Positions 18,168 through 27,297 of a DNA stretch of 64,000 bases are shown here, in pieces. Every line of letters starts with the position of its first letter. The first letter of the stretch is position 1. Made by a program: the position numbers and the translations under genes. Origin of the DNA: an uncultured Prevotella sp. (GTDB lineage: Bacteria; Bacteroidota; Bacteroidia; Bacteroidales; Bacteroidaceae); NCBI GenBank assembly GCA_905234145.1, contig CAJOGK010000025.1, positions 1-64,000 on the forward strand. Reading direction: 5' to 3'. The notes under the pieces are model-generated. The model was not told where the DNA came from and searched no databases. It saw nothing but the letters and a program-made list of their open reading frames with translations.

Positions 18168-19678
18168 ATATACTCACGGCTCTGCTGGTGGCCCATGGCA
18201 TTCGTCATGCTGTGGTGTGCCCTGGTAGTCGTAATTCCCCTATCGTGCATAATCTCCATGCCTGTGCCGATATCCAGTGTTATCCCGTTACCGATGAGCG
18301 CAGTGCAGCCTTTTATGCCTTGGGCATGTGTCAGGCTTTAAAGCAACCCGTCGTGGTGTGTGTTACTAGTGGTACTGCTTTGTTGAATGTTGCGCCTGCT
18401 GTTGCCGAGGCTTATTATCAGCATCTTACCCTGATTGTGATTTCTGCCGATCGTCCTCCTCAGTGGATTGATCAGCTCGATGGTCAGACGTTGCCTCAGC
18501 CCGATGCTTTGGGTCGCTTCGTGCTTAAGGCTGTATCGCTTCCAGAACCTCACGATGCTGATACACGTTGGTATTGCAATCGTTTAGTAAACGAAGTTCT
18601 GATGACCCGTCGTGGTCCTGTGCATATTAATGTGCCTATTACGGAGCCTCTTTTCGATTATAGTGTAGATCAGTTGCCCAATGAGCGCAAGATAGAATTC
18701 AAGCCTGCTGATATGTCACCAGCTACCCTGAGTCATATCTCTCGTATGTTCTTGCAGGCCAAGCGCCCCATGCTGGTTAGTGGTCAACCCATGAATCCGT
18801 TGATGGATGAAGCCGTCATACTCGTGGGCGATGACGAAGCCTATATCCCTGATTTCGTACTTTACATCGGAGGCTCTATTGTGAGCAAGCGCCTGAAGCG
18901 ATTCTTACGGAAGGCTAAGGAAACCTGGGTAGTTAATGAAACGGGCGAGGTGGCTGATACCTTTATGAATCTTACCCATGTTTTTCAGGGCGATACTGAA
19001 GCTGTGGCCGATCATATCCGTTTTATGCTGGTAATGGAGCCCCATCCCTTTGTGCAGCAGTGGGATGCTTTGCTCAGTCGTATTCGTCAGAAAGCGGAGG
19101 CGTATGAGCCTGCATATTCGCAGATGGCTGCTGTGAAATATTTCGAGAGCCGAGTGGGCGATGCCATCGTGCATTATGCCAACAGCACGGCCATTCGTCT
19201 GGCTAATAGTTTTGCCCATCATCCCGTATGGTGCAATCGTGGTGTGAATGGCATCGAGGGTTCACTTTCTACAGCAGCAGGCTTCTCTGTTGTGGCTGAT
19301 CGAAATGTATATTGCGTCATAGGCGACCTTAGTTTCTTCTACGATCAGAATGCGTTGTGGAATCAGAATCTCGATGGTCGTTTGCGTATCCTGCTTATCA
19401 ATAATGGTTGTGGCGGTATCTTCCACATGTTGCCCGGTTTGGAACAGAGCCCTGCGCGTGAGGCTTATGTTGCAGCCCAGCATCACGCCTCAGCTGAGGG
19501 TATTTGCCAGCAAAACGATGTCGTATATCTTTCTGCCAGCGATATGCCGCAACTCAAGGCAGGCATCGACACCTTATTTAATATAGATAGCAATCGCCCT
19601 GTTCTCCTTGAGGTGATGACCGATCCCTCTGTTGATGAGCAGGTATTAAAGGAATATTATAAATCACTAACGTTATGA
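18143..19678 (+). CDS. menD: SEPHCHC synthase (2-succinyl-5-enolpyruvyl-6-hydroxy-3-cyclohexene-1-carboxylate synthase)
   Basis: Thiamine-diphosphate enzyme adding a succinyl semialdehyde unit to isochorismate. The start at 18143 gives [15 protein letters not shown]; the track start 39 nt earlier lacks support. Family marks are [44 protein letters not shown] and, in the cofactor domain, [13 protein letters not shown]. The stop overlaps the menB start by 4 nt (ATGA). Confidence 0.93.
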   Translation: MFSNKENVNILTALLVAHGIRHAVVCPGSRNSPIVHNLHACADIQCYPVTDERSAAFYALGMCQALKQPVVVCVTSGTALLNVAPAVAEAYYQHLTLIVISADRPPQWIDQLDGQTLPQPDALGRFVLKAVSLPEPHDADTRWYCNRLVNEVLMTRRGPVHINVPITEPLFDYSVDQLPNERKIEFKPADMSPATLSHISRMFLQAKRPMLVSGQPMNPLMDEAVILVGDDEAYIPDFVLYIGGSIVSKRLKRFLRKAKETWVVNETGEVADTFMNLTHVFQGDTEAVADHIRFMLVMEPHPFVQQWDALLSRIRQKAEAYEPAYSQMAAVKYFESRVGDAIVHYANSTAIRLANSFAHHPVWCNRGVNGIEGSLSTAAGFSVVADRNVYCVIGDLSFFYDQNALWNQNLDGRLRILLINNGCGGIFHMLPGLEQSPAREAYVAAQHHASAEGICQQNDVVYLSASDMPQLKAGIDTLFNIDSNRPVLLEVMTDPSVDEQVLKEYYKSLTL

Positions 19679-20526
19679 GAGAGTGGAAACAGATTCGCAA
19701 GTTCGAAGAGATTCTCTTCGAGGAATATAATGGCATTGCCAAGATCACCATCAACCGTCCGCATTATCGCAATGCCTTTACCCCCAAGACCACATGGGAG
19801 TTGAGCCAAGCCTTTAGCATGTGTCGCGAGATGCAGGATATCAGTGTGGTTTTGCTCACTGGTGCCATGAGTGAGGTGCCAGAGGGTCAAACACTGGCCG
19901 ATGTGAAGCATGCTTTCTGTTCTGGTGGCGATATGCATGTAAAGGGTCGTGGTGGTTATGTCGACGAAGAGGGTGTGCCTCGTCTCAGTGTGCTCGATGT
20001 GCAGATGCAAATTCGTCGTTTGCCAAAGCCTGTGATTGCGATGGTAAATGGTTATGCCATCGGTGGTGGTCATGTGCTCCACTTGGTGTGTGACCTTACG
20101 ATAGCTTCCGAGAATGCTATCTTTGGTCAGACGGGTCCTAAGGTAGGTAGTTTCGATGCTGGTTTCGGCTCTTCTTATCTGGCACGCATCGTGGGGCAGA
20201 AGAAGGCGCGCGAGATATGGTTCCTCTGTCGACAATATACCGCCCGTGAGGCAGAAGAAATGGGTATGGTCAATAAGGTGGTGCCCATCGAGCATTTGGA
20301 GGATGAGTGTGTAGAGTGGGCTAACATCATGATGGAGCGCTCGCCCTTGGCTTTGCGTATGATCAAGGCTGGTCTGAATGCAGAGCTCGATGGTCAGGCT
20401 GGTATCCAAGAGCTTGCAGGCGATTGCACCATGCTCTACTATTTCCTCGACGAGGCGCAAGAGGGTGGTAAAGCCTTCCTTGAAAAACGCAAACCCGATT
20501 TTAAAAAGTATCCCAAATTGCCATGA
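19675..20526 (+). CDS. menB: 1,4-dihydroxy-2-naphthoyl-CoA synthase
   Basis: Crotonase-fold enzyme closing the second naphthoquinone ring from o-succinylbenzoyl-CoA. Characteristic are [51 protein letters not shown] and [15 protein letters not shown]. The length of 283 aa is normal. Coupled by 4-nt overlaps to menD upstream and menC downstream. Confidence 0.95.
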   Translation: MREWKQIRKFEEILFEEYNGIAKITINRPHYRNAFTPKTTWELSQAFSMCREMQDISVVLLTGAMSEVPEGQTLADVKHAFCSGGDMHVKGRGGYVDEEGVPRLSVLDVQMQIRRLPKPVIAMVNGYAIGGGHVLHLVCDLTIASENAIFGQTGPKVGSFDAGFGSSYLARIVGQKKAREIWFLCRQYTAREAEEMGMVNKVVPIEHLEDECVEWANIMMERSPLALRMIKAGLNAELDGQAGIQELAGDCTMLYYFLDEAQEGGKAFLEKRKPDFKKYPKLP

Positions 20527-21557
20527 CTTACGAGATAGAAAAGCGAATGCTGCATTTTAAGCAGCCAGCGGGGACGTCGAGAGGTGTGTATACCACGAGG
20601 ACGATTTGGCTGGTTTGTCTGTCTGATGGTGATCGCGAGGGCATGGGCGAGTGTGCCCCATTGCCCGATTTGAGTTGCGACGCTATGGATGACGAGACGT
20701 ATGCCTCTATATTAAATAAGGTGTGCCAAGATTTCTGTCAGACGGGCGAGCTCGATGTCGATGCCTTGCGTAACTATCCATCGATGCTCTTCGGCTTAGA
20801 AACAGCTTTACTTGATGTAAGATGTAAGAAGGAAGACGGAAGAAGTATTCTTTTCGATACAGCCTTTAGTCGGGGTGAAGAAGGTATTCCTATCAACGGA
20901 CTCGTGTGGATGGGCAATCACGAAGAAATGCTCCAACGTATGGAACAAAAGTTGGAACAGGGCTTCCGTTGTGTAAAACTAAAGATAGGTGCTATCGATT
21001 TCGATCAGGAACTCGATTTGATTAAGCGTATTCGTTCTCGCTTCTCTTTCCATGAGGTAGAGTTACGCCTCGATGCCAATGGTGCTTTTCCCTTTAGCGA
21101 TGCCCTCTATAAACTGGAGTTGCTCTCGCAATATGCCATCCACAGCATTGAACAACCCATCCGTCAGGGACAGTGGGCTTTTATGGCAGAACTTTGTCGA
21201 GAGTCACCCCTCCCTATCGCGCTCGATGAAGAGCTTATTGGTGTGAACGATCCAGAGATGAAGCGCCACATGCTCAGTATCATCAAGCCTCGTTATATTA
21301 TTCTGAAGCCCTCGTTGCATGGAGGTATGGCAGGTTGTCGCGAGTGGATAGCTATCGCCAAGGAATTGGGTATTGGCTCTTGGATTACCTCTGCTCTTGA
21401 GAGTAATATCGGTCTCAATGCGATTGCTCAGTTCGCCTCTTCTGTTTATGGCGATGGTATCCGCATGCCGCAGGGCCTCGGCACTGGCCAGCTCTTTACC
21501 GATAACATCCCCATGCCCCTTGTCGTCATAAAAGACAGAATAAAGATTAAGACATAG
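20523..21557 (+). CDS. menC: o-Succinylbenzoate synthase
   Basis: Enolase-superfamily dehydratase. The catalytic Lys pair is in FRCVKLKIG, and the metal-binding acids are in [15 protein letters not shown] and [22 protein letters not shown] near the end is typical of MenC. An 87-nt spacer separates it from menE, the only real gap in the men run. Confidence 0.9.
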   Translation: MTYEIEKRMLHFKQPAGTSRGVYTTRTIWLVCLSDGDREGMGECAPLPDLSCDAMDDETYASILNKVCQDFCQTGELDVDALRNYPSMLFGLETALLDVRCKKEDGRSILFDTAFSRGEEGIPINGLVWMGNHEEMLQRMEQKLEQGFRCVKLKIGAIDFDQELDLIKRIRSRFSFHEVELRLDANGAFPFSDALYKLELLSQYAIHSIEQPIRQGQWAFMAELCRESPLPIALDEELIGVNDPEMKRHMLSIIKPRYIILKPSLHGGMAGCREWIAIAKELGIGSWITSALESNIGLNAIAQFASSVYGDGIRMPQGLGTGQLFTDNIPMPLVVIKDRIKIKT

Positions 21558-21644
21558 TAACAGATTAACAAAATATAATCTTATGTCTAAATTGTCTGTT
21601 AATAAAAATATGTTATTATGTTACTCTGTCTTTAACAAGTTATT

Positions 21645-22619
21645 ATGTCTATAGAAGAATTCCTAGAAGAGTGGAATAACGCTTCGCCTTACGTTCATGT
21701 GCAGACGAGTGGCTCTACAGGTGCTCCTAAACCGATGCTGGTTGAGAAGCAGCGCATGTTGGCTTCTGCTCGTATCACGTGCGATTTTCTGGGACTGAAA
21801 TCTGGCGATACGGCTTTGCTGTGTATGTCGCTCGATTATATTGCAGGCAAGATGATGGTGGTTCGTTCCTTGGAGCGAGGCCTCAAACTCATCATCGTTC
21901 CCCCCTCAGGACACCCACTAGCGGTAGCCAACTCTCCACTCTCCTTCGCCGCTATGGTTCCCCTCCAAGTCTACAACTCCCTCCAAGTGCCAGAGGAGCG
22001 CGAGCGACTGATGCAGATTCGTCATTTAATCATTGGTGGTGGAGCGATTGACGATGTAATGGCTCAGCAATTAAAATCCTTTCCGAATGCCGTATGGAGC
22101 ACCTATGGCATGACAGAGACCCTCTCTCATATCGCCTTGCGTCGCCTCAGTGGTCCCGAGGCCTCCGATTGGTACACGCCATTCCCCTCAGTAAGCATTA
22201 GTCTCTCTGATGAGGATTGTCTCGTCATCGATGCCCCAGCGGTGTGTTCGGAACGCCTTGTTACCAACGATATCGCTACCTTGGCACCTGATGGAGGCTT
22301 CCGCATTCTGGGGCGTAAAGACAATGTCATCTGTTCTGGTGGCATCAAGATTCAGCCCGAGGAGATTGAGCGAAAGTTGCGGTCGTCCCTGCGCGTACCT
22401 TATTTAATAACACACAGGCCAGATGATAAGTTTGGTCAGATTGTCGTTCTCTTAACAGAGGGTTCCGTCGATGAAGCACGCGAGGTGTGTGAGCGCCTTC
22501 TCCCTAAATACCACCAGCCTCGGGCTTATCAGCATGTAGACCAGATACCTCTTACGGAAACGGGTAAAATTGCTCGTAAACAAGCACAATTAATAGCAAG
22601 CAATATATGGGAAAAATAA
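21645..22619 (+). CDS. menE: o-Succinylbenzoate-CoA ligase
   Basis: Activates o-succinylbenzoate with ATP and CoA. The AMP-binding P-loop is QTSGSTGAPKPM. The adenylate-forming signature is STYGMTETLSHIA, and ILGRKDNVICSGGIKIQPEEIE and the catalytic Lys in TETGKIARKQ follow. At 324 aa it is the short Bacteroidetes form without the large N-terminal part of the E. coli enzyme. The next gene starts 13 bp inside its 3' end. MenA and MenH homologues are not in this cluster. Confidence 0.9.
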   Translation: MSIEEFLEEWNNASPYVHVQTSGSTGAPKPMLVEKQRMLASARITCDFLGLKSGDTALLCMSLDYIAGKMMVVRSLERGLKLIIVPPSGHPLAVANSPLSFAAMVPLQVYNSLQVPEERERLMQIRHLIIGGGAIDDVMAQQLKSFPNAVWSTYGMTETLSHIALRRLSGPEASDWYTPFPSVSISLSDEDCLVIDAPAVCSERLVTNDIATLAPDGGFRILGRKDNVICSGGIKIQPEEIERKLRSSLRVPYLITHRPDDKFGQIVVLLTEGSVDEAREVCERLLPKYHQPRAYQHVDQIPLTETGKIARKQAQLIASNIWEK

Positions 22620-23518
22620 TCGTAGCAGGCATTGGCCCTGGCAGCAAAGAAGACATTACACCCGCTGTATTGGATGCAGTACGCGAGGCTGATGCCATCG
22701 TGGGATATAAGTATTATTTCCAGTTTATCGAGCCCTTTGTAAAAGAGGGTTGCTTGTGTATCGATACGGGCATGAAGAAAGAGCGTGAACGTGCTGAGCA
22801 GGCTTTCGAGTTGGCAGAACAGGGGAAAACCGTTGTAGTGATTTCTTCTGGCGATGCTGGTTTGTATGGCATGGTGCCACTCATTTTTGAGATGGCCCAA
22901 GATCGTTCTTCAAATGTCCATGTCGAAAGCTTGCCTGGTATCTCTGCCTTCCAGAAAGCAGCTTCATTATTAGGTGCGCCCATTGGCCATGATACCTGTA
23001 TCATCTCCCTTTCCGACCTGATGACGCCATGGGACATCATCGAGCGAAGAATCCGGGCTGCTGCGATGGGTGATTTCGTCACCGCTATCTATAATCCCAA
23101 GTCGCATGGCCGTTATTGGCAACTATACCGTTTACAGGAATTGTTCCTGATGGTGCGTGCTGCTGATACTCCTGTGGGCTATGTGCGCCAAGCAGGCAGA
23201 TCCGAGCAGGAGGTAAAGGTAACCACACTTGGTGCCTTCAACCCTGAGGATGTTGATATGTTTACCGTTATCCTGATTGGCAATTCGCAATCCTATCTCG
23301 CTGATGATAAGATGATTACCCCTCGTGGGTATTATCGTGAGCAAGTGGACGAGGGTGATAAGATTGGTCAGAACATCATGATTGAGTCGTTTCGTACCAT
23401 CTCTGGAGAGCTGAAAAAGGATTATCCCATCGATCATAAATGGGCACTTTACCACTGCCGATTTCGATATGGAGAATATTCTCTATACGGATACAGGTGC
23501 TGTAGAGGCATTATATAA
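22607..23518 (+). CDS. cbiH: Cobalt-precorrin-3 C17-methyltransferase (CbiH/CobJ), fused to the start of CbiC
   Basis: SAM-dependent ring-contraction methyltransferase of the corrin pathway. Residues 1-240 are a complete tetrapyrrole methylase: VAGIGPGSKEDITPAVLDA, SSGDAGLYGM, LPGISAFQKAASLLGAP and AIYNPKSHGR. From about residue 250 the text becomes the N-terminus of precorrin-8X methylmutase (GQNIMIESFRTISGEL, DHKWAL), then turns into unlikely sequence (YHCRFRYGEYSLYGYR) where the DNA in another frame reads HFTTADFDMEN. The last 25 residues therefore follow a frameshift, and the original gene was probably a CbiH-CbiC fusion. Confidence 0.85.
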   Translation: MGKIIVAGIGPGSKEDITPAVLDAVREADAIVGYKYYFQFIEPFVKEGCLCIDTGMKKERERAEQAFELAEQGKTVVVISSGDAGLYGMVPLIFEMAQDRSSNVHVESLPGISAFQKAASLLGAPIGHDTCIISLSDLMTPWDIIERRIRAAAMGDFVTAIYNPKSHGRYWQLYRLQELFLMVRAADTPVGYVRQAGRSEQEVKVTTLGAFNPEDVDMFTVILIGNSQSYLADDKMITPRGYYREQVDEGDKIGQNIMIESFRTISGELKKDYPIDHKWALYHCRFRYGEYSLYGYRCCRGII

Positions 23519-23990
23519 TAAGGTAAAAGATGGTACTTTGAAGACCATTATAACTGATGTAACGATGGTAACGAGTGGTATTCGTAAAGGCGCGCTCCAG
23601 CGATTGGGCATTGAGGCCAAGTGCTACCTCAGCGATCCGCGTGTGGCTGAAATGACAACTTCCGAGGGCATTACCCGCACCCAGGCTGGTATCCGACTTG
23701 CCGTAGAAGAGCATCCTGATGCCCTTTTCGCTTTCGGCAACGCACCTACAGCCCTCATGGAACTATGCGAACTGATACGTAAGGGCAAGGCTTGTCCTGC
23801 GGGTATCATTGCGGCCCCTGTGGGCTTTGTGCATGTCAGAGAATCTAAACACATGGTAAAGCCTTTCAAGTCGATTCCAAAGATTATCGTTGAGGGGAGG
23901 AAGGGGGGCTCAAATCTCGCTGCTACGCTCTGCAATGCTATCCTGACTTTCGACGATGCCGCTCAACTAAAACCCGGTCGTGATTTGTAG
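23469..23990 (+). pseudogene. cbiC: Cobalt-precorrin-8 methylmutase (CbiC/CobH) domain, out of frame with its N-terminus
   Basis: Moves the C11 methyl group to C12 to form cobyrinic acid. The ORF starts at an internal Met; the correct frame is already readable as HFTTADFD about 25 nt upstream, and the first 25 or so residues of the domain lie in the cbiH frame. TIITDVTMVTSGI, ALFAFGNAPTALMEL and PAGIIAAPVGFVHVRESK are the family motifs and look intact. Whether the locus makes an active enzyme depends on whether the frameshift is real. The 3' end lies 31 nt before the cbiET start. Confidence 0.75.
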
Positions 23991-24021
23991 ATTTTTAGAC
24001 AGAAGAACAAAAGGACATACG

Positions 24022-25272
24022 ATGATACGATTTGTGATAATAGGGATTACAGATAATCCGCAACCTTGGTTTCCACCAGAGGTTTTGGAGGTTATCAAAC
24101 AGGGAAGAATCTTCTCTGGTGGTAAGCGCCATCATGAGATCGTAGCTTCCTTCTTACCGTCTGAAGCCCAATGGATAGATATAACTGTACCCCTTGATGC
24201 TGTCTTCGAAGAATTTAATGTTAAATGTTTAGTGTTTAATGTTAATTCCATCATCGTTTTCGCCAGTGGCGATCCTTTGTTCTATGGCTTTGCCAATACC
24301 GTACAGCGCAAGCTGCCCGAGGCAAAGATCATCGTTTACCCCTCGTTTAACTCCTTGCAACTCTTGGCTCATCGCTTGGTGATGCCTTATCACGATATGC
24401 GCATCGTTTCGCTTACAGGTCGTCCCTGGCCAGAGTTCGACAAGGCACTCATCGAGCGGACAGATAAGATAGGTGTGTTGACTGATCGCGAACATACCCC
24501 TGTTACCATCGCCAAGCGCATGCTCGATTACGGCTATACCGGTTATCAGATGCATGTAGGCGAGCATCTTGGCAATCCCTTGCTTACGCTCGAAGAAGCC
24601 TCCCAGCGCAATTTCTCCATGCCTAATTGCCTTATCCTTTCTAAGGAAAATAATTCTAAGGAATATAGGCGCTCGGCTTTGCCGCTTGGCTCGTCCAAGA
24701 ATATAGGAATTCCCGATGCTGATTTCGCTCTGCTCGATGGTCGCGAGAAGATGATAACCAAGATGCCTATCCGTTTGTTGACCCTTCAGGCCCTCGAACT
24801 CCCTCGGCATCGTGTCTTCTGGGATATTGGTTTCTGTACGGGCAGTGTTTCTGTTGAGGCCCGTTTGCTGTTCCCCCATCTGCAAGTCTGTTCGTTTGAG
24901 GTTCGTCCAGAGTGTGAAGCGTTGATACACGAGAATGCCCGTCGTTTTGGTGCCCCTGGTATCGATGTGCATATAGGTGATTTCCTGGAAACAGACATTT
25001 CGGGGCTCCCTCGTCCTGATGCAGTTTTTATCGGAGGTCATGGTGGTCATCTTAAGGAAATCATGACCAAGGTGCTCTCTGTCCTTGCGCCTGATGGCGT
25101 GATAGTTTTCAATAGCGTTTCTTCGCCCGTCGTGGCTCAGATCATCGATCGCCCCTCTAGTCGCCAGCTATGGGATGAGGCCTGCTTTGCCCTTGGCTTA
25201 AAGCAGACCCCACCCCTCAAAATCCAACTCAATGATTATAATCCTATTGAGATATTAAAGGCGACACAGTAA
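24022..25272 (+). CDS. cobL: Cobalt-precorrin-7 C5-methyltransferase / cobalt-precorrin-6B C15-methyltransferase (CbiE-CbiT, CobL type)
   Basis: Bifunctional corrin methyltransferase. Residues about 1-200 are a tetrapyrrole methylase (IIGITDNPQPWFPPEVL, FASGDPLFYGFANT, YPSFNSLQLLAHRL). Residues about 235-415 are the CbiT SAM-binding decarboxylating methylase (VFWDIGFCTGSVSVEARLLFP, VFIGGHGGHLKEI). The ATG at 24022 is preferred to the GTG at 23980 because the methylase fold begins directly after it. Its stop codon lies inside a 34-bp palindromic terminator. Confidence 0.9.
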   Translation: MIRFVIIGITDNPQPWFPPEVLEVIKQGRIFSGGKRHHEIVASFLPSEAQWIDITVPLDAVFEEFNVKCLVFNVNSIIVFASGDPLFYGFANTVQRKLPEAKIIVYPSFNSLQLLAHRLVMPYHDMRIVSLTGRPWPEFDKALIERTDKIGVLTDREHTPVTIAKRMLDYGYTGYQMHVGEHLGNPLLTLEEASQRNFSMPNCLILSKENNSKEYRRSALPLGSSKNIGIPDADFALLDGREKMITKMPIRLLTLQALELPRHRVFWDIGFCTGSVSVEARLLFPHLQVCSFEVRPECEALIHENARRFGAPGIDVHIGDFLETDISGLPRPDAVFIGGHGGHLKEIMTKVLSVLAPDGVIVFNSVSSPVVAQIIDRPSSRQLWDEACFALGLKQTPPLKIQLNDYNPIEILKATQ

Positions 25273-25300
25273 AGGCTTGCACATGTGCAAGCCTTTACTG
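25267..25300. terminator. Bidirectional hairpin terminator between cobL and the convergent Ig-like gene
   Basis: A perfect palindrome over 34 bp (CAGTAAAGGCTTGCA, 4-nt centre, mirrored arm). The TAA stop of cobL lies in its left arm. Confidence 0.8.
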
Positions 25301-25309
25301 ACGTCATCT

Positions 25310-25807
25310 TTACTTTTTGCTGCTTGATGATTGGGTCTTGCCTAGGACCCTACCCGTTTTTTTACCGACAGCAATGCCATTATCGTTGGTAACTACACAA
25401 TAGTAGAAGGCGCTATCAAATTCTTCTACGGAAAGCCTGAGGCGAGATTTTGTCGCTCCTTCTATCATGGTGCCACCTTCATTTGACTCCGTACTATTTT
25501 TGTACCATTGATAACTAATGGTACCTCCATCAGTGGCAGAACATCTGGCACTCAGGACATAGCCATCTTGTACTGTAATGGTTCTTGACCTGAGACGAAT
25601 AGCCTTCGATGCAGCTTCGTCCAGTTCTGCCTGGGTATAATACTCTACATCTATCTTCACATCCTTTCCTACTGGCTTCGTGAAAATCCATGTGCCATTG
25701 CCCAACTTGGTGAGCTTGATTTCATCATCTTCAGCAAATACAGCGATTGATGGGAGTGCCAGCATGATAATGATGGCAAATATGCTTTTATTCCACTTTA
25801 TATTCAT
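25310..25807 (-). CDS. Secreted protein with an Ig-like domain
   Basis: Function unknown. The signal peptide is FAIIIMLALPSIAVFAED. Residues about 80-150 form an Ig-like domain recognisable by ISYQWYKN, MIEGATKSRLRLS and AFYYCVVTND, with the usual Trp and a Cys pair (ARC ... YYC). The basic and Ser-rich tail (TQSSSSKK) is low complexity. It lies 24 nt downstream of the next secreted protein and is probably co-transcribed with it. Confidence 0.7.
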   Translation of the reverse strand: MNIKWNKSIFAIIIMLALPSIAVFAEDDEIKLTKLGNGTWIFTKPVGKDVKIDVEYYTQAELDEAASKAIRLRSRTITVQDGYVLSARCSATDGGTISYQWYKNSTESNEGGTMIEGATKSRLRLSVEEFDSAFYYCVVTNDNGIAVGKKTGRVLGKTQSSSSKK

Positions 25808-25831
25808 GACCGATTCGTTTTAAATAAGTGA

Positions 25832-26686
25832 TTAAAATGCCATGATGGCTCTTACACAGAAAGCATACGTCTTGTTGCCACTTTGGAATTTTTTAGTGTT
25901 AAAATAATAGTACGATGCTGTATACTTATCTGTCTCTGTCGCAGTCCAATAAAAGTATGCAGGACCATTCTTGTTGTCTGACTTATAGTATATTTTCCGA
26001 ATGATATCATCTTTCAGAAGTTTCAGATCGTCGACTGATGGCAAGCGCCAAGTAGCTCCTGCGATGGGATAGGAAGCTGCCCATTGGTTAATAACCGTAG
26101 CAGCATCTTTCCAAGTATACCATTTTGTACTGACATCCTCAAGTGCGATGGCGAGTCCATGATTGTCATTCGAATTTTTTGATAAATCATAGATAATGGC
26201 AATAGGAATGGCTTGATCATTCTGCGCATCTGATATTTGAGCATAGACCTTACCGTTATTAGCGATTACCCACCCGACTTGAATGTCAGACTTATCCAGC
26301 GTAAATGTTTGTGTCGACTGTTTTGCTTCTACCACTGGAACGCTTTCAACTTTCTTTTCAACCTTTACCTCTTGAGGTGTGGCTTCAACTTTCTTTTCAG
26401 CCTTTACCTCTTGAGGTATGGCTTCAACTTTCTTTTCAACCATATCCTCTGGGGTTGCAACTCTAACTTTGATACTTTTGATTCTTTTGAGTTCAGTTTT
26501 TGGCGGAGCTATCACAACAATAGATGTGTCTGCTACTCCTGATACTTTTCCGTCTTTGACCGTCAGACCATTTACCTTCCATCCCTCAGGGATGCCTATT
26601 ACAGAATTCTGTGCGCGACCTTCCAGGTGGCAACAGAAGCATAATAACATCAGAAGGCTTGTTCTTAATAAAAAACTTTTTCTCAT
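25832..26686 (-). CDS. Secreted protein with EKKVE repeats and a C-terminal DUF1566/Fib_succ-like domain
   Basis: Function unknown. Signal peptide (LLMLLCFCCHLEGRAQ), then a short beta region. Residues about 80-117 hold three imperfect 13-residue repeats (EKKVEA-PQEVK). The C-terminal domain (about 150-284) has ATWRLPSVDDLKLLK, YFYWTATETDKYTASYYYF and YAFCVRAIMAF. That arrangement, WRLPS ... YWTSTE ... VRxV, is seen in DUF1566-like domains of outer surface proteins. A possible promoter lies at 26838-26870. Confidence 0.7.
   Translation of the reverse strand: MRKSFLLRTSLLMLLCFCCHLEGRAQNSVIGIPEGWKVNGLTVKDGKVSGVADTSIVVIAPPKTELKRIKSIKVRVATPEDMVEKKVEAIPQEVKAEKKVEATPQEVKVEKKVESVPVVEAKQSTQTFTLDKSDIQVGWVIANNGKVYAQISDAQNDQAIPIAIIYDLSKNSNDNHGLAIALEDVSTKWYTWKDAATVINQWAASYPIAGATWRLPSVDDLKLLKDDIIRKIYYKSDNKNGPAYFYWTATETDKYTASYYYFNTKKFQSGNKTYAFCVRAIMAF
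26344..26446. repeat. Three tandem copies of a 39-bp repeat inside the secreted protein gene
   Basis: CTTCAACTTTCTTTTCA recurs every 39 bp with a few substitutions; the last copy is partial. The unit is a multiple of three, so copy-number change would lengthen the linker without breaking the frame. Confidence 0.8.
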
Positions 26687-26837
26687 TGTTTAGCTTGTCC
26701 TTAATTCCGCAGCGTTTAATTTGAAATGTTTTTTTTAGGTTCCTGAGCAACAAAATGCTCATGATTTTGCCATGTCAATAATTCCACCTAAATATGTGCT
26801 GCGAGACAAAATCTAGAGAAATCATAGAATGACATGG

Positions 26838-26870
26838 CAAAGTTACAAATAAAATCTGAAATAATTGCAA
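26838..26870 (-). promoter_or_regulatory. Possible promoter of the secreted-protein pair
   Basis: TAACTTTG on the minus strand (26845-26838) with TTG 22 nt upstream. This leaves a 5' leader of about 145 nt before the start at 26686, containing a weak hairpin (TGAGCA ... TGCTCA, 26746-26764) and nothing else I recognise. Confidence 0.4.
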
Positions 26871-26952
26871 CTTTTGGCGGAATTTTTCAAATAATGGAAC
26901 TTTTTGAACGTCTTGGTCTATGCAAACTCGTTGATTTGAGCTCGCATTTCAG

Positions 26953-27291
26953 CTATTTTTTTAAATTTTTCTTATATTCTGATGGCGTTACACCGTATTT
27001 CTGTTTAAATAGTTGTCGGAGATTAGGCGCTCTGAAACCAACAGCACCTGCTATCTCACCAATAGTCATCTCAGGATGGCTATTAAAGAGTTCGTTGGCC
27101 TTCTCTATGCGAATCGCATTGATATATTGAGGGAACGTCATGCCATTGGCATTTAGGTTCAGTAACGCATTCAAACGATGGCGACTGATACCGAAACGTT
27201 CCATGATATTCTCGCGCATGAGGTCTACTTCAGCATAGAGCCGTTCCTCGCGGATAGTCGTGTCGATAGTTTCAAAGAGATCCTTTTTCAT
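26953..27291 (-). CDS. Stand-alone AraC-type helix-turn-helix protein
   Basis: A 112-aa DNA-binding protein consisting of little more than an AraC domain: IMERFGISRHRLNALLNLNANG (first HTH region) and MTIGEIAGAVGFRAPNLRQLFKQKYGVTPSEY (second HTH). There is no ligand-binding domain. It is clearly paralogous to the C-terminal 110 residues of the TPR regulator at 28430-30178, including the leading FxTID.xIR.E.LY segment. It starts 6 nt after the S66 gene and is probably co-transcribed with it, which suggests a small dedicated regulator or a modulator of the larger protein. Confidence 0.85.
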   Translation of the reverse strand: MKKDLFETIDTTIREERLYAEVDLMRENIMERFGISRHRLNALLNLNANGMTFPQYINAIRIEKANELFNSHPEMTIGEIAGAVGFRAPNLRQLFKQKYGVTPSEYKKNLKK

Positions 27292-27297
27292 TTTTGT

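Noticed and set aside
24229-25050. 273-aa minus-strand ORF
   Set aside because: Antisense to cobL, which has full methylase motifs.
26834-27130. 98-aa plus-strand ORF
   Set aside because: Overlaps the AraC gene in antisense and covers its downstream gap; Phe/Ser-rich shadow.
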